Translations under genes and position numbers: made by a program | Notes under the pieces: generated by a model | What the model saw: only the letters and a program-made list of their open reading frames with translations | What the model was told of the DNA's origin: nothing | Databases searched by the model: none | Shown here: one piece after another, positions 41,916-52,169 of the stretch | Position numbering within the stretch: position 1 is the stretch's first letter | Layout of the letters: each line of letters opens with the position of its first letter | Origin: Papaver somniferum | Lineage: Eukaryota; Streptophyta; Magnoliopsida; Ranunculales; Papaveraceae | Assembly: GCF_003573695.1 (NCBI RefSeq) | Contig: NC_039362.1 | Span: forward strand, 199,122,585-199,186,584 | Length of the DNA stretch: 64,000 nucleotides | Direction of reading: 5' to 3'

Positions 41916-42475
41916 AAGAGAAATTCTAATACATGGTAACTCTGAAATCTTTGTAGTTGTGAAATCTTTGTAATTCTGCGATTCTATCGCGTTTTGTAAA
42001 TCAAATCAAAAATCTTTTTATTCTCTGCAAAAGAAATATTCTAGAGAAATATATAAATTTAATTTTCTCAGTTTTCTGTAATTTTGAAATCTCGCAATCT
42101 TTGTTATTTTGAAATCTTTGTAATCTTGAAATCTTAGTAATCTTTATAATTTTTGAAATCTTGAAATCTTTGTAAATCAAATCAAAAATATTTTATTTTC
42201 TGTAAAAGAAATATTCTAGAAATATATATAAATCTATTTTTTTTTTTAAATCTTGAAATCTTAGTAATTTTTGTAATTTTTGAAATCTTGAAATTTTTGT
42301 TATCGTGCGATTGAATCGCTTTTTGTAAATCAAATCAAAAATCTTTTTATTCGTTGTTAGTATTAAGTAAAATGTTCAAGGAAGTGGTACTTATCTTTCA
42401 TGTGAGTCGATGTTGTTATCAGAGAAGTGAATAAATGCCTTGAAATGTATGAATTTCACGCAGCAAAAAGAAGTG

Positions 42476-42550
42476 TGAGAAGTGAGATTTGAACCCTCGA
42501 CCTGCTTCTTGGATTTTCTTGCACCATACCAACTGTGCTAAGCCTCTCTT
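42476..42550 (-). ncRNA. tRNA-like module 1 (A box and B box)
   Basis: On the minus strand: A-box-like TAGCACAGTTGG (42529-42540) and B-box-like GGGTTCAAATC (42485-42495), about 45 nt apart as in tRNA genes. Acceptor pairing is poor, so it is a tRNA-derived or tRNA-mimicking sequence and not a working tRNA. Confidence 0.55.
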
Positions 42551-42639
42551 GCGAAATAATAAAATTTCTTGCGAAGTAATCAAATTCCAACTGTGTAAGA
42601 GGCAATTTTGTATAAATTTCGCATAATAAAAATAAACAT

Positions 42640-42716
42640 GCGAGAAGCAAGAATTGATCTTGCGACCTGCTGCATGCATTCATGCCTCCTGACCAACTGT
42701 GCTAACCCTCTCTTGA
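42640..42716 (-). ncRNA. tRNA-like module 2
   Basis: An identical A box TAGCACAGTTGG (42693-42704) and a decayed B box AGATCAATTC (42651-42660) in the same orientation and spacing as module 1. Confidence 0.5.
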
Positions 42717-42794
42717 GAAATAATCAAATATTGTGCGAAGTAATCAAATATCAACTCTGCGAAATGAATATTTGCGAAGCAAAAATTATTTGGT

Positions 42795-42866
42795 CGCAGG
42801 GATAATCGAACCCATGTCCTCTAGTTTGCATACTCCTTCTCTGACCATCTGCGCTACTTGTTGCTT
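42795..42866 (-). ncRNA. tRNA-like module 3
   Basis: A box TAGCGCAGATGG (42845-42856) and B box GGGTTCGATTATC (42801-42813), the best B box of the set. A fourth B-box-like GAGTTCAAATCCC sits at about 42950-42962 beside the inverted-repeat arm without a visible A box. Confidence 0.5.
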
Positions 42867-42981
42867 GCGAAAGAAACACACAATTTTGTACTTTATTCCA
42901 TTTCTTCGCCTTTAGGATTTCAAAAATGTGCGAAAAATTAAGCTTGATGAGGGATTTGAACTCGAGTCTTACGAAATGAAA

Positions 42982-43564
42982 GAATATTTATTTTGATTCA
43001 AATGATATGATATTATGAGAATGAAAGAATGAATAAAAGAGATGACAGAAATGAAAGAATGAATGAAATAGATGACAGAATTGAAAAGATGAATGAGAGA
43101 ATAAAGAAACGCGAAAATTTTGCAGAAACAAAGAGACGCGAAAATTTCGCAGATAGGGGCGAACCTTTATGGCGTACACCCTAGTTCGCGAATAAAATTT
43201 CGCAAGAGGCAAATGTAAGACCTAAAGTGCGTCATATAAGGGGGTACATGTTGCATGGCTCAGGTAAAGGTTACACCGCCCCCGGAACCTGAGTCATGGA
43301 GATTTGGGGTTAATAAAGCCCATCCGGGAGAGGCACCTTGGATTCTTAGCTTAAGCATATTACTTAGGTTGGGCGACTAAGGTAATAAGGACTCTCTCAA
43401 GGAGTGCAGAATCTGATCAAGGTGCCGAGGTACACGGTTGAGTTAAGAGTGCCAGGGGCGTTTGAAGCGTCCTTGCCATTCTTGACAAGTCTTGGCTTAT
43501 ACTGCACTCGGCCCGAAGAAAACCCCACTTAGGGTGCAGTCTCGTAACCATAAGCCCTATAGGT
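42982..43564 (-). repeat. Right arm of the ~0.6-kb inverted repeat
   Basis: Inverted partner of 41311-41915. Its outer end lies 8 bp from the primer-binding site, so it starts almost at the beginning of the element's internal region. Confidence 0.9.
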
Positions 43565-43571
43565 GAAGTAT

Positions 43572-43588
43572 CCCTGTTTCTAGCGCCA
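43572..43588 (-). other. Primer-binding site
   Basis: TGGCGCTAGAAACAGGG on the minus strand, 3 nt inside the 5' LTR. It starts TGG like other tRNA-complementary primer sites. The exact tRNA is not assigned here. Confidence 0.65.
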
Positions 43589-43591
43589 TTA

Positions 43592-44206
43592 TGTAGTTGC
43601 AGGAAATCCTACAACACACCGCTTGTATTATCATGACTATGATTTCTAGATCTAAACTTATTTGATATGAAAATAAAGATAATGAAAATAGAAAATAAGA
43701 CACAAGATTTACGTGGTTCGATCAATTTGATCTACATCCACGGGGTTAGGTTTTACTATGATTATTTGTAATTACATCTTGATTACATGGAGACTCCATT
43801 AATGAGTATTTGGAGCTCTAGGTTCTTGAAGGAGGAAGAAGAAGGAGATAATAATAATACAACCAATTATACTTTCTCTCTCTACAGAATGTATCTTCTC
43901 CTAAAGTGTGTCTCTCTTTCTGATTATCTCTCCCTTTTCTCTCTCTTGCCTTTCTCTTTATATAGGATTCTACCTAGTGGGTGACAGCTCATATGCAGCT
44001 AAGATTTCCCCTAATTTCGGATCTCATCGCAAGCTTACAAATGTTAATTTCGCAGATCTTCTAATCTTCGCAAAGTTATTACATTTTTCTTATGTTTAAG
44101 CTAATATCACCTATTGTATCGTTTCTCAAAGTGCTCTGCGACATTTTTGTAATGCGTTGTTAAGAATTTGGCGAGCGTATCGTTGTCGCGAAATTCTGAT
44201 CCTACA
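43592..44206 (-). repeat. 5' LTR of the 38.7-44.2 kb element
   Basis: 615 bp, directly followed (minus strand) by TAA and the primer-binding site. Confidence 0.9.
43956..43965 (-). promoter_or_regulatory. TATA box in the 5' LTR
   Basis: CTATATAAAG on the minus strand, followed by a GA-rich leader. This is the likely Pol II start region of the element. Confidence 0.6.
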
Positions 44207-44640
44207 GGCTTTGCGAAACATTATCTTAAAAGGGAGTTAATTAATATGTGTGTTCATCATCCCATCTAGCAAAAATTGACATGTAAAGATTAAGAGGGAG
44301 TACATATCAAAATAAGAAGTAATATCACTATATGTTTGAAAAAGTATATTGTGCTTAAAAATGACAAACGATACTACTCATTGAGATAATAACTATACGC
44401 GAAATGAAAGTCAATCCATGCAAATTCTAAAGGGTAGGAATATGTTATTATCTATCATTGTCGATCTTCAATTACTTATACCCAACGAACACATGAAGAA
44501 CCGTAAATAAATAAAGTTGAACTTTCAAGAAATCAAGAAAGCATCACGGCGTTTGTACCGAAAGTTAGACTTGTAAAAGTCCGTATGTATTTAAAAAAAA
44601 TGGTCATTAAATTGATAAAATGGAGATTTTTTTTATAAAA
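44207..44640. other. No gene recognised
   Basis: Flank of the preceding element. It contains GGGAGTTAATTAATATG and GAGGGAGTACATATC, possibly copia-border remnants. Confidence 0.35.
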
Positions 44641-45420
44641 AGTGCTCAGTTGAACCTCCATGCATTGATATGAAAAGTATGTTGTCAAATTTAGATGTCA
44701 AAACTATTTCTCGATTTATAAACTACTTAAGTTAGCTTCGGTCTAGATTAGATTAGGTAGTAAACTCTTAGGTTCATCCCAGTTACTCGTGAAGATTATA
44801 GATTGAAGATTACATGAAGAAATTCATCAAAGGTTAGTAAAAATGATATGATTGATTTTTTTTCAGACTGTTTTCCCTTCTATCTATCTATCATAGAAAA
44901 ATCAAAGACTTTAGTAAATAATCGAATTCCAAAAAGTTGGTTCTTGTCATAGATTCGATGTTTGGCTAAAGTTTAGTGAAGTTTCGATGTAAAGTTCATG
45001 TTTGTCACTTTTTTCGAAACTAACATGAAGTAAATATTCTCTCATGAGTATTGAAAGTATATGTTCATAAATATATTTCAAATTTGAAATTTATACATAT
45101 TAATTAGATTGATGACCTATGTTTTAAGTTCGCAAAACTTGAAGACAAAAATTTTTTCCCGCACTCGGCTTGGTTTGAGTTCGCGAACCTAGTGGAGACA
45201 GAAAGATTCTTGAACCTAAAATTACTTAAGTTCGCGAACCTAGTTTTTGAGTTTCCGAACCTTGATTAGAAAAGATTCTCCGGACACTTTTCTAATTGAG
45301 TTCGTTAACATAAAATCTGAGGTTCGTAAATTTAAAGGTACAAAATGTCCAAAAACTTATTTCGACAATTGTTGTACTTTTTGTAACACTCGCACTTTTA
45401 GTATGGTAAATGCTCAAAGA
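44640..45420 (+). mobile_element. Decayed LTR related to family B
   Basis: The start region (GTGCTCAGTTGAACC...TTGTCAAATTTAGATGTCAAAACTA) parallels the family B start. It is followed by U3-like modules GAGTTCGCGAACCTAG, AAGTTCGCGAACCTAG and GAGTTTCCGAACCT at 45175-45265. No TG/CA ends or target duplication were found. Confidence 0.45.
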
Positions 45421-45534
45421 TGCGTCATCTAAATGAGATGAAGCGTTATCTCAAGATAACATTGCATGCTAAGAGGAATATTTTCCAAGGGCCAATGTCG
45501 ATTCATCATACGTTGCGCAGTTACATTGTCCAAG

Positions 45535-45725
45535 AGCTAATATCGCATTATCATGGTGCATCACGTTAATGGTGGCTGCCCCAAGAAAATGTTGTACCAT
45601 CATGGCGCATCAATCCAGTGGGTGACTGGCCGAAATAAATATTCCACCATGATGGCGCAACATTCAAGTTGGTCGTCGGGCCAAAACTGGATTTTGCACC
45701 ACCATGGCGCATTACTCAGGACCAT
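45535..45725. repeat. Repeated CCATSATGGCGCA motif
   Basis: CATCATGGCGCATCA (about 45598), CCATGATGGCGCAACA (about 45647) and CCACCATGGCGCATTA (about 45701), plus weaker copies upstream, spaced about 50 bp. Three units contain the near-palindrome ATGGCGCAT. Confidence 0.5.
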
Positions 45726-45952
45726 GAATAGTAAAGCAAGCATGTCCACTGTCCCGAAGACTTATGAGTTACAATATGTGTTTAATCCATTCTTCGTAGG
45801 GTATGTTGGCACCTGCAATTAGTTGCAACAATAATAGTGGTCAAATATTTTTTTCAATCATATCATCTAATTGGGGATATGGTTGCGATATTTTGGTAAC
45901 TCGTTTCATATGGCTTGGTATTGCGATGCAAGAGATGATTGTTTCCATGCTT

Positions 45953-46084
45953 GATGGGGTAGTAACATTACTTGGATGCTCATGATCCTAACTGATACAC
46001 CTTTGGCTCGAGAAATACCAGTGTGTGCTTTCTACTCAATGCCAAAGCGAAGTAAGGAAGCAGAAATAAGCTTGCAATGGTCTA
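45953..46084 (+). pseudogene. Exon-like frame, left half, split by retroelement
   Basis: The + frame around 45976 reads MLMILTDTPLAREIPVCAFY and continues SMPKRSKEAEISLQWS up to the GTCTA target site. Joining to 51130 across the element keeps it open for 37 more codons, to a good splice donor. I do not recognise the protein. It may be a host gene exon or an older transposon ORF. Frames further upstream are broken. Confidence 0.4.
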
Positions 46085-47048
46085 TGAAAAAGCGGGGTCT
46101 AACAAGACCACCCTATCTTTCGCTTAGAAATATGTATGGACTAACTCGAATATACTTTTAAGAGAATCAACAAGACTCAACCAATTAAAAGTATATCAAC
46201 GAGTTTAAATCTCTCTCTTGTTTTGATTTACTCAAGCTAATAGCAATCAGCTAGTCCTAATCAAACACAAGGAATAACTTGGACGGTGCCAAAGACCAAT
46301 GTCCAAGGATCTATCAATGATAATCAACAACCAAAGGTTGGATTAATCTAATTGATGATCTAAACGCACAACCTGTATTATTTCAATTATAAAGATAAAC
46401 AATATAATGCGGAAACTGAAATAATACAGACACCAGAAATTTTGTTAACGAGGAAACCACATATACAGAAAAACCTCGGGACCTAGTCCAGATTGAATAC
46501 ACATTGTATTAAGCCGCTACAGACACTATCCTACTCCAAGATAACTTCAGACTGGACTATAGTTGAACCCCAATCAGTCTCCCACTGATCCAAGGTACAG
46601 TTGTACTCCCTACGCCTCTGATACCAGCAGGATACCGCGCACTTGATTCCCTTAGATGATCTCACCCACAACTAAGAGTTGCTACGACCCAAAATCGCAG
46701 GCTTTAACAATAAACAAATTTGTCTCGCACAGACAAGTCTACCAAATCGGCTTGAAATACGACTTTTGTCTCAAAGTGTAGGAGATAGAGTAGATAGACT
46801 TTTGAGTGACAGTTAAGTTTAAGTCTCCACATACCTTTCGGTCGAGAAATTCCACCGGTTCCTTGAGTAGATCTTATACTTGTATGATGAATCGCCATGA
46901 AGTCCTTGAGCTCAACTACACTTACTATCCTAGTCCGAGACTTAGCTATAAGAGACTAGAAATCAAGACTTATAGTTTTGATCACTAACATTGACAAACA
47001 TGCTTGAGATAGCAACGCATGCGAGTTTGACCGAGTAGTGCTCTAACA
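46085..47048 (-). repeat. 3' LTR (964 bp; U3 core deleted)
   Basis: It aligns with both ends of the 2.5-kb solo LTR at 33670-36162 but lacks its middle, including the palindromic modules and TATA box. The R/U5 side is kept. Confidence 0.75.
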
Positions 47049-47063
47049 ATCTACCACTTTGTC

Positions 47064-48660
47064 AATTTTAGTGACAAAACTATCAATACATATGGAATAC
47101 AAAAAAGATGATGAAACTTTAGTAGCTCCTATTGTACATGTCTAATCTTCAACATTCCTCGAAATCTTCGTCACTTCCAAGTACTCCAATGATCCCAAAG
47201 GTTGTAAGTTTAGCTATAACAATGAGAAAGCATCGGTCTCGATCATTGTTATACAGTGTCATAGTATTATTACACAGTGTCAAAGTCCAATTGTGTCACA
47301 ACTTCAACAATAATACTATGGTGAGGTGATATGTATCACTCCCCCTTAGTCAATACTCCATCTCACATGAAAACCACTCCCCCTTACACAATGATCCGAA
47401 AACCATATGTATTTGTAGTGTGAACTACATATTAATTCTACCCTTTTTTGTCAATAAAATTGGCAAAGGTACAAGAACAGGATCATAATGAAATTTCCGT
47501 AAGAGACATTTCATGACTGAGAGAATCAAACACACATCATCTTATTTAGATGCAATCATATAGCCAAAGCTAACAGCATTCATCAAGGAGTTTAAAGACA
47601 CAAGTTAACCCCTCTAAAATTCCACAGCCGCACACCCCTCAAGATATGACCATTAAGCACAAGTTCAAAAGAACTCTCCCCCATTTGATGTCATTCCCGA
47701 AAGAACAACAACGAGCGACCTTAATTTCAAGAGAAACGAAGGATTTTTAGTGGACACCAAAACCATGAGAATGATTTTTATATCCAAAACTCAATCAAAT
47801 TATTCATAAGTAAACCCATGAATAATTTAATCGGAATACATAATCAAATTAAACATAAAAGTGATCAATTTAATTCATTATGCTCAACATAAGTAAACTT
47901 ACGGAGCAACGACTAAGATAACCATACAAGAGAGTGATTGGCTTAATCGTTCATATACTCAACACAAGAGAACTTGTGGAGTAGTTACTAAATAAACAAG
48001 AAGATGATTAATTTAGTTCTAAATACTCAACATAACGTACTTCACGGAACAACCAACAAAGCAAATCGAGAACAATCAACTTGGTTGTATCATGCTCAAC
48101 ATAAGATACATCACGGAGCCTCACGGTAATACAAAAATATGCATCAATGAAGATCAATGCCATGGAATACTCAGGGATTCATTCTTTTGCACAAGCATAT
48201 ACAATAGGGATAATCCTTGGCTACAAAAGATTTTAACCTTTCTTCCGTCAAAGATTAACAATATAGGTTTAACTTTTGTATATGTCAAAAGTCTATTCAT
48301 CCTTAAATCAATACATGAATAACGATCGTGAACGACTTTATTTTTGACAAAATATGGGACAACATAGTTTACGGACGTAAACACAAATATCCCATAAAAA
48401 TTTACAATATAACAAATTAGAAATATTGCAAAACATCATCCTCCAAATAGTTTTAGAATTTAACCAAAAACCTAAAAATATGAAGATGAAAATAATAGCT
48501 ATGTGTAGTCACAATCATCGCTATTCAAAGCACTAGTTATTCTTCCAACTAAGCCAAAAGAAGACATACTAGGCAACAATAGTAAATCAACAAGCTAAAG
48601 GAAAACAGACTCCAGTACACTTTCCGAACACGAACTAAGATCATATGGACGGTTCAGGAA
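47064..48660. other. Non-coding internal region of the Sirevirus-like element
   Basis: Between the 3' LTR and the coiled-coil frame. It holds the polypurine tracts and AT-rich sequence with a loose ~55-bp repeat of CTCAACATAAG...ACGGAGCA units at 47880-48120. No protein domain. Confidence 0.5.
47336..47690 (-). other. Multiple polypurine tracts
   Basis: On the minus strand: CTAAGGGGGAGTG near 47340, GTAAGGGGGAGTGG near 47388 and AAATGGGGGAGAG near 47677. A fourth, decayed site (GACAAAGTGGTAGAT) touches the 3' LTR at 47049-47063. Confidence 0.65.
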
Positions 48661-48684
48661 CTTCATGAGTCATGGGGTTTTTGA

Positions 48685-49070
48685 GCTTGTGAACGACATC
48701 ATTCATTGCAACATCGGAGCGCGATTCTCTTTGCGAAGATTATTGATGCATGACTTTATGAGACCAAGGTCAGTAGTAACCTTTTCCAACTCAGTTTTCA
48801 AAGCATCAAGATTTTTCAGAGTAGCAATGAGCTCTTGTTTTTCTTCTCCAAAGTACTTAAGAAAGTCGTGAACAATTCAGCAGAAATTATATCATCCTTT
48901 TCAGTATCCTCATGGACATAGGCAAAGTAACATGAAGTATTGGGATGATCTTCATCTACAAGAGTTCTTTTCTTCTTAGAATCGACAACAACTTCTTTGT
49001 CAAGGAATCCTCTTGCGAAACCACCATAGCAAGATGAAGAAGAAGACATACTTGATAACCCAGAAACCAA
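48685..49070 (-). pseudogene. Element-encoded charged/coiled-coil protein, frameshifted
   Basis: The first frame is MVSGLSSMSSSSSCYGGFAR with an acidic middle, ending near 48816. In another frame the product continues ATLKNLDALKTELEKVTTDL and ends RKENRAPMLQ. The second half is a heptad-like coiled coil. Such short proteins are common in non-autonomous plant copia elements; no known domain is evident. Confidence 0.4.
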
Positions 49071-49509
49071 CCTAGAGTATGCGTACGTGACTTTTGAAAC
49101 TCAACAAGTCGGTATATAAGGGTCTCTTAGAGAAGAGATTCTAGGATTTTCTTAACAGTTGGCTCGTGCCAGAACACAGGTATCCGTTCGAGTACAAAAA
49201 GACCCAAGAAAAAATAGAGCCCAAAAATAATATTTTTGCTACATAAAAACACGGCTTTATAAACTCAGAAAAGCACTTTTGAATCTGGAAGTAGCAAGAA
49301 ACACGATTCAACGGAGGAATTCCTAAAGAAAATGAAAAGCAACTTTTAGGCCAAAACAATACTCTAAGCACAGCCAGTCTGCAATCGTTTCTCTGTGGAC
49401 GATAAGAAGATAGCTCAACTTAACAGATGCGCATGCCAAAAGTGTACCTGAATATCAACACATCTTACTCAACAGGACTTTTTATGAGTAAGCTCTTTAA
49501 ACCTTGTGA

Positions 49510-49821
49510 TTAATTAGCACAAGTATGAGCAATATGCTCATCAAGAGATTTGTGTTTATGGCCAAGTTTCTTTTTCCTTCCGAGATGAGGAAATGATCCC
49601 TTGTTATGTAAGAAATTATCATAAAACTTACTGTCATCAAAATACGAGACATAGTTTGAGTTCTTACCAGAAGAATTTAGTTTTGATGAGGAAGACAACA
49701 TGTTGACGAATTCTTTATACCATTCAATTATCTTCTTCGGATTATCTCTCATTTCATCAATTTTTCTTCTTTCATCTGAACTTTCTTTCTCAACTGGAGC
49801 AAGGTTATTTTCGGAGATCAT
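49510..49821 (-). pseudogene. Short lysine-rich frame of the retroelement
   Basis: A 103-codon frame starts MISENNLAPVEKESSDERRK and continues with SYFDDSKFYDNFLHNKGSFP and a His-containing end, LDEHIAHTCAN. It lies next to the 5' LTR remnant, where gag would begin, but has no recognisable gag domain. Confidence 0.3.
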
Positions 49822-49834
49822 GACACGAATTATT

Positions 49835-51124
49835 TATACCGTTCAAGGTTATTTGCACAATACTAGAAGTCTCCTTTATAGCCTTTCAAATCAGGTTTTT
49901 GCCTTAGTTACAAAGCAATCAATATTCACCGTTAGATGAAAACCTGATTTAGATTCAAGCTAATATTTCTCAATCGTTAGATCGAAAACTTAGCTTGTCA
50001 TACACAAATGACTGTACGCTTCTAGGTTTGTTAACCCCACCAAAACGTGTACATTATTGGTTCAACAATAATCTACCCAAAGAGGTTACCACATGAGTGT
50101 TTCATACCAACCATGTTCTTCTTCACCATAACTAGTTCAATTGACTCAAATGAACTAGTTAAGAGAGTTGTTCAATTGCAAGAAAATCTTATGTAACTAC
50201 ACAAGACACACTTGAAGCAAAGATGATTTGATTCACTCGAATCTGTTCATGAACTTTAATATCCACGGTTTTGAAATGCATTCCTTAGTCTTTTAAGATT
50301 AAGTTCAGAAATTATCTTTATATATAACCTTCTCAAGTTCGCAAACTAGTTTCGCGGACTTAAGAAACCGATAGAGTTTACAAACTCCATCAGAAATTCT
50401 CGGGTTCGCGGACTGGATTCGCGGACTTGGCTCACGCAAGTAGTTTGTCAACTCCAGTAGAAATTCTCGGGTTTGAGAACTTCGGCAGTTCGCGGACTGA
50501 GTTCGCGGACTTGGCACTTGCCATACTTCCGGTTCTCTTGATCAAAAAATTTTGAAAACTTCGGTTCAAGGAATTCATTGGTTATGTAATCTAAACTCTC
50601 ATTCCAATCATTGAAAAATTCTTAGAGAACATTCTTAGAGGAAGTTTTATAGTTGTTACACTATTTCTCGTCAAAGTAATTTCAAAGTGATTGAAACATT
50701 CATGACTTTCGTCACTAGGTAAAGATAAACTTGGTTGAAGCGAAAAGCTTACCATCACATATTTAGAGATATAGATGGGCGAGGTATACTCTCGTAATAC
50801 AAAATGTGTATAATCTAGTCTATATATATAGCATACGACTTTTGTCTCAAAGATTAGGAGATAAAATAGATAGACTTTTGAGTGACAGATAAGTTCAAGT
50901 CTCCACATACCTTTTTGTCGAGAAATTCCACTGGTTCCTTGAGTAGATATTCTACTTGTATGATGAATCTCCATGAAGTCCTTGATCTCAACTACGCTTA
51001 TCATCCTAGTCCGAGACTTAGCTATAAGAGACTAGAAATCAAGACTTATAGTTTTGATCACTAACATTGACAAACATACTTGAGATAGAAACGCATGCGT
51101 CTTTGACCGAGCAGTGCTCTAACA
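49835..51124 (-). repeat. 5' LTR, U3 portion only
   Basis: From 51124 leftward it follows the first ~1.3 kb of the reference LTR, including palindromic modules at 50335-50525. It then stops near 49835, so the R/U5 part and the primer-binding site are missing. The inner boundary is approximate. Confidence 0.65.
50335..50525. repeat. TTCGCGGACTTGG / GTTCGC modules in U3
   Basis: GTTCGCGGACTG, GATTCGCGGACTTGG, GTTCGCGGACTG and GAGTTCGCGGACTTGG recur over 190 bp. They occupy the position held by GTATGCGTAC modules in the sister copies. Confidence 0.65.
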
Positions 51125-51129
51125 GTCTA

Positions 51130-51240
51130 TACGCAAGTCCAAAGCATATATTATCCCTGGACGGTACTCGGAAGTCAATGATGCATACCAAGATGTATCA
51201 GCACCAGCCTTTAAGGCATTACACCTTTCACAAAACAATG
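51130..51240 (+). pseudogene. Exon-like frame, right half, ending at a splice donor
   Basis: It continues the frame interrupted at 46080: RKSKAYIIPGRYSEVNDAYQ, then DVSAPAFKALHLSQNN, ending at AATG followed by GTAAGT, a consensus plant donor. Together with 45953-46079 this looks like one disrupted exon. Protein not recognised. Confidence 0.45.
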
Positions 51241-51990
51241 GTAAGTTGGAATAATGAAAATAAATTAGATAAAGTTTATCTCTAACCATGAAAATAAATT
51301 AGATAAACAATAAAACTGAATTTTTATTGTCCCTATTAATTGCTTTGATACGCATCACAAAGTACTTTTGAGATAAATTGATGAACCAAGTTCTGTAATC
51401 TTTGTTCAGTTGCGAGAAAAAAATCTTGATTTCAAATAATTGATACTAGACGTGTTGGTCTTTTCTAATTTTGATAACTTTAGTTGTATATACTTTTTTT
51501 TTCTATTAATTGTAACATCAAATTAATAGTGAGAATTTTCTGCAGGAATTGCTCAACTACCACGATCGTAGCAATGTCACAACCTTTGGGAATAACCATT
51601 GTTTTAGTGGCGATACATGGAGCATGCTTATGGTGGTTATAACAACAAAATACAATGGACAAAAATTTGGCCCGAAAAACCTCTAGTCAATTTCAACACA
51701 AGAAGGATCAAAGTCACAATGGTGTGTGTGGTATATGATCAAAATGAGAGACCTATTGCAAACCATTCAGCATCATACAATGCACTACATCTATAAAGAG
51801 GCCAACTAGGGGGCGGATGCACTAGCAAATCGGGCAGTAACCACAAGTCATCGGGAATCCTTTGAAACCACCTTTATGGAATATACATATAAATACAACT
51901 TTTTAAGCAATATGTAATTGATGACTCCATGGGTGTGAGGCTAACATACTCCTTTTAGTTTAAACTAATATAATATGCTTTAGCAGATAG
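51241..51990 (+). other. Flank with RNase H fragment
   Basis: Mostly AT-rich. Around 51795-51915 a + frame reads GADALANRAVTTSHRESFET, the usual C-terminal end of a LINE RNase H domain (...DALANRA). It is an old isolated fragment with stops upstream. Confidence 0.5.
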
Positions 51991-52169
51991 TGAGACTTTT
52001 TTTTTTTTTGATACTAAAGGAAATTTCATTGCTTAAGATGGAGAAATATGCATGTCTATTATCAAGAGACTACAAATATCTTCAGAGAAATTATTTAAAA
52101 GACTAATGTTTTTGGCTGTTTCTCTGACAGTTCTTGCAACTGCATCAACCACTCTATTGTCTACAATGC

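Larger units (their letters stand above)
38706..44206 (-). mobile_element. Non-autonomous LTR retrotransposon with inverted repeat and tRNA-like modules
   Basis: Two direct LTRs (630 and 615 bp, about 95% alike) with TGTAG...CTACA ends are flanked by an exact GGCTT duplication (38701-38705 and 44207-44211). Three things show minus orientation: the primer-binding site at 43572-43588, a purine tract beside the left LTR (minus of 39336-39355: AAGAAAAAAGAGGCAAGA), and a TATATAAAG box in the LTR. The 4.26-kb interior encodes no gag, protease, RT or integrase that I can see. It holds, in sense order: one arm of a ~0.6-kb inverted repeat, three to four tRNA-like modules, the other arm, a ~158-bp direct repeat, and a dense TGCGAAATTC repeat. 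Confidence 0.9.
46085..51124 (-). mobile_element. Sirevirus-like LTR retrotransposon, non-autonomous
   Basis: Both outer ends belong to LTR family B (TGAAAAAGCGGGGTCTAACA at the left, GAGCAGTGCTCTAACA at the right). An exact GTCTA duplication at 46080-46084 and 51125-51129 closes the insertion. In minus orientation the 3' LTR is 46085-47048. Several polypurine boxes (AAGGGGGAGTG, TAAGGGGGAGT, ATGGGGGAGAG) lie within 650 bp upstream, a hallmark of Sireviruses among Ty1/copia elements. No RT, integrase or protease is recognisable; only short charged frames remain. The two LTRs carry complementary deletions. Confidence 0.75.

Noticed and set aside
42476..42866. Functional tRNA genes
   Set aside because: A and B boxes are present but acceptor and anticodon arms do not pair well, so I report tRNA-like modules only.
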